7,730 bases of DNA, from contig QOAM01000023.1 in NCBI GenBank assembly GCA_003978075.1, positions 1-7,730 of the forward strand, in the 5' to 3' direction. The position numbers were made by a program, and so were the translations under genes. The DNA is from Thermodesulfatator sp. (lineage in GTDB: Bacteria; Desulfobacterota; Thermodesulfobacteria; Thermodesulfobacteriales; Thermodesulfobacteriaceae). Under the pieces are notes generated by a model that saw nothing but the letters and a program-made list of their open reading frames with translations, had not been told where the DNA came from and did no database searches. Shown piece by piece: positions 6,314-7,730 of the stretch (its first letter is position 1; each line of letters starts with the position of its first letter).

Positions 6314-6879
6314 AGTTTGAGGTCATCCTGGCCGGGTTTGGCGGACAGGGGATCCTCTTCGCCGGAAACCTCCTGGCCCAGGCCGGTATGGAGTCCGGCC
6401 TCCAGGTGACCTTTCTCCCGGTCTACGGCCCGGAGATGCGCGGCGGGACCTGCAACTGCACGGTGGTCCTCTCCGATCGGCCTATCGCCTCCCCGGTGGT
6501 GCGTCGTCCCTCGGCCCTGCTCATCATGAACCGTCCTTCCTTTGAGAAGTTCGTGCCCTGGCTCAAACCCCGCGGATTGGCTGTAGTCAACAGCGATCTG
6601 GTTCCGCAGGAGCTGGCCCGGGACTTCCCCGGACGCCGTTTCGTCTTCGTCCCTGCGGACCGCCTGGCCGAGGAGGAGGGCTTCCCGGCCCTGGCCAACA
6701 TGGCTGCCCTGGGGGCCCTGGTGGCGGTGAGCGGGATTGTGCCCCCGGAAAAGGTCCTCTCCGGCCTCAAGAGCCTCCTCCCCGAGCACCGCCGGCACCT
6801 CCTGGCCCCCAACCGCCGGGTCTTTCGCCGGGGCTATGCCTTTGCCCTCAAGAACTCCTCTACCGCCTCGGCCAAATAG
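6310..6879 (+). CDS. korC: 2-oxoacid:ferredoxin oxidoreductase gamma subunit (KorC-like), orphan
   Basis: The 189-residue protein is the gamma subunit of the 2-oxoacid:acceptor oxidoreductase family, which converts 2-oxoglutarate, pyruvate or related acids to acyl-CoA with ferredoxin as partner. Family marks are the N-terminal GFGGQGILFAGNLLAQAG (9-26), VYGPEMRGGTCNCTVVLSD (38-56), PIASPVV (58-64), MNRPSFEKF (73-81), and ANMAALGALVAVSGIVPPE (129-147). The GPEMRGG motif is typical of KorC-type subunits. A complete enzyme normally also needs alpha and beta subunits (thiamine diphosphate) and often a delta ferredoxin; none of these is in the window, and the DUF362 protein is not a standard substitute. 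Translation probably couples to the kinase fusion through an ATGA overlap, with AAGG nine bases upstream. The last 46 bases overlap the convergent gene, so the tail after about residue 174 is constrained by both reading frames. The substrate is unknown. Confidence 0.88.
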   Translation: MKFEVILAGFGGQGILFAGNLLAQAGMESGLQVTFLPVYGPEMRGGTCNCTVVLSDRPIASPVVRRPSALLIMNRPSFEKFVPWLKPRGLAVVNSDLVPQELARDFPGRRFVFVPADRLAEEEGFPALANMAALGALVAVSGIVPPEKVLSGLKSLLPEHRRHLLAPNRRVFRRGYAFALKNSSTASAK

Positions 6880-7544
6880 ATCCGGAAGCGCTCCTCCCCT
6901 CCCAGAAGGCGCAGGCCGAAGACGAAATTGAGCTCGTTGAGAAGGGCCTCCCCGGTCTGGGGACGAAAGAGAAGGTCCACCGCCACCAGGTCAAAACCCG
7001 TTTTTTCTATTAGTTCTTCCACCAGCTCCAGGGCCCGGGCCTCCAGTTCCGGGACGGGACAGGGCACCAGACGGCCCTCCTGCACCAGATTGCGCCGAAA
7101 ACCCCCCTTCCTCCAGAAAGGAAGCCTCCGGCGACCGATGATCACCACCCGGAGGTCATACTCCCAGGGGAGATATTCCTGTACCAGGAAGCCGAAACGC
7201 CCCGAAGCCTCCCACTTCCGCAAGCGTGAGAGGGCTTCCTGCCAGTCCGCCGGGCCCCTTATCAAAAAGACCTCCCGTCCCTCGTGGCCATGATTTCCCT
7301 TGACCACAAAAGGAGGATCAGGGAGGGCCATCTCCGCGGCCCTCCGCCTGAGTTCCTCGTCGTTCCCTGTAACCCTCACCACCTTGGGCTTTGCCTCGTT
7401 CATGGCCGCACCAAACCTTATACCGGGCGCGGAGGAGTAAATGACATCGTACAGGTCCTCGATGGTCTTAATTGTAAAGTTTCCCTGGCCTATGATCACC
7501 TCGTAGTCCGGCGTGCCAAAATCTATTACCTCCAACCTCACCAT
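6834..7544 (-). CDS. Chimeric protein: N-terminal half of adenosine-specific kinase joined to RimK-like ATP-grasp domain
   Basis: This 236-residue protein looks composite. Residues 1-74 follow the N-terminal half of the PF04008 (adenosine-specific kinase) family: EVIIGQGNFTIKTIEDLYDV (15-34), SAPGIRFGAAMNEAKPKVVR (38-57) and TGNDEELRRRAAEMAL (59-74). That family is normally about 160 residues and continues with an IGAGH-type segment, which is absent. From about residue 76 the protein is a RimK-like ATP-grasp domain: PFVVKGNHGHEGREVFLIR (78-96, Lys82), FLVQEYLP (119-126), DLRVVIIG (130-137) and LVAVDLLF (186-193), with metal ligands ELN at 204-206. The pre-ATP-grasp domain and first lobe of that family are missing. 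An in-frame TAG a few codons upstream forces the ATG at 7544, whose nearest GGAG is 13 bases away. An internal ATG at 7331-7329 has GGAGG nine bases upstream and would give a 165-residue ATP-grasp piece. The gene may be a functional fusion, a deletion remnant or an assembly join. Confidence 0.75.
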   Translation of the reverse strand: MVRLEVIDFGTPDYEVIIGQGNFTIKTIEDLYDVIYSSAPGIRFGAAMNEAKPKVVRVTGNDEELRRRAAEMALPDPPFVVKGNHGHEGREVFLIRGPADWQEALSRLRKWEASGRFGFLVQEYLPWEYDLRVVIIGRRRLPFWRKGGFRRNLVQEGRLVPCPVPELEARALELVEELIEKTGFDLVAVDLLFRPQTGEALLNELNFVFGLRLLGGEERFRIYLAEAVEEFLRAKA

Positions 7545-7623
7545 ATATTTCTATTGGCTCCGCATCGCTTTTAGCGGTTGGGGGTTTAGCTTTTTAACCT
7601 ATATCCACAAGTCTTATTTGGAT

Positions 7624-7697
7624 GCCCCGGTAGCTCAGCCTGGTGGAGCGCTCGCTTGGTAAGCGAGAGGTCGCGGGTTCAAATCCCGCCCGGGGCT
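7624..7697 (+). tRNA. trnT: tRNA-Thr (anticodon GGT)
   Basis: All arms fold perfectly. The acceptor stem GCCCCGG (7624-7630) pairs with CCGGGGC (7690-7696), with discriminator T7697. The D stem GCTC (7633-7636) pairs with GAGC (7646-7649). The anticodon stem CTCGC/GCGAG (7651-7655, 7663-7667) encloses the loop TTGGTAA with anticodon GGT at 7658-7660, reading Thr codon ACC. A five-base variable loop follows, then T stem GCGGG/CCCGC around TTCAAAT (7678-7684). The 3' CCA is not encoded, so it must be added by the nucleotidyltransferase. The GC-rich stems suit a thermophile. The gene lies 79 bp from the start of the minus-strand chimera gene; I could not identify a convincing promoter in that gap. 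Confidence 0.97.
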
Positions 7698-7705
7698 CTC
7701 CCGAT

Positions 7706-7718
7706 GGGGCTCCGCCCC
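7706..7718. repeat. GC-rich hairpin just downstream of tRNA-Thr
   Basis: GGGGC (7706-7710) and GCCCC (7714-7718) form a five-pair stem with loop TCC, followed by TATAACCCCG. There is no T-run, so it is not a standard intrinsic terminator. A GGGGCTCCGCCCC core followed by ACCCC resembles small dispersed GC-rich repeats that I recall from several bacterial genomes; copies elsewhere in this genome cannot be checked here. It may equally be a simple 3' processing or termination stem for the tRNA. Confidence 0.4.
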
Positions 7719-7730
7719 TATAACCCCGAG

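Noticed and set aside
6202..6798. 198-residue minus-strand frame
   Set aside because: It is antisense to the kinase and KorC-like genes and has no motif.
7284..7574. 96-residue plus-strand frame antisense to the chimera N-terminus
   Set aside because: The opposite strand carries clear PF04008-type motifs; this frame has none.

Overview
The window looks like a stretch of chromosome from a thermophilic, anaerobic bacterium, most likely a Thermodesulfobacteria-type sulfur or sulfate metaboliser. This is an inference. It rests on a fused siroheme decarboxylase (AhbA/AhbB type), a DUF362 polyferredoxin, an orphan 2-oxoacid:ferredoxin oxidoreductase gamma subunit, a THEP1-type NTPase, proteins rich in Glu, Lys, Arg and Leu, and very tight gene packing. 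No gene here fixes the species. Hand counts on single 60-base lines give about 50% G+C at the left end and 60-75% in the genes at 6400-7300. I see no phage, transposon, CRISPR or defence genes.

Layout. Positions 1-111 hold nothing I can assign. A small-conductance mechanosensitive channel gene (112-999, minus) is divergent, across 47 bp, from a two-gene plus-strand unit: a fumarylacetoacetate-hydrolase-family enzyme (1047-1802) and a MOSC-domain protein (1817-2263). A 176-bp AT-rich gap with weak hairpins separates these from the convergent fused siroheme decarboxylase gene (2440-3402, minus). That gene is divergent, across 41 bp, from a four-gene plus-strand operon: DUF362/ferredoxin protein (3444-4565), Smr-domain protein (4611-5195), a THEP1-thymidylate-kinase fusion (5192-6313) and a KorC-like gamma subunit (6310-6879). 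The last three genes are joined by two 4-base ATGA stop/start overlaps, so they are probably translationally coupled. A minus-strand gene (6834-7544) overlaps the end of the operon tail-to-tail by 46 bp. A tRNA-Thr(GGT) gene (7624-7697) and a GC-rich hairpin close the window. No gene-free stretch exceeds 300 bases.

How the genes fit together. The divergent centre combines siroheme decarboxylation (the alternative haem route) with an iron-sulfur protein of unknown job. The operon mixes electron transfer (ferredoxin domains, 2-oxoacid oxidoreductase subunit) with nucleic-acid and nucleotide functions (Smr, NTPase/dTMP kinase), and no single pathway unites them. The most unusual item is the 6834-7544 gene. 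Its first ~74 residues match the N-terminal half of the adenosine-specific-kinase family (PF04008 type), and the rest matches the catalytic part of a RimK-like ATP-grasp enzyme that lacks its own N-terminus. It could be a genuine chimera, a deletion remnant or an assembly artefact. I did not find a clearly new multi-gene system. The gene fusions and the orphan subunit are the observations most worth following up.
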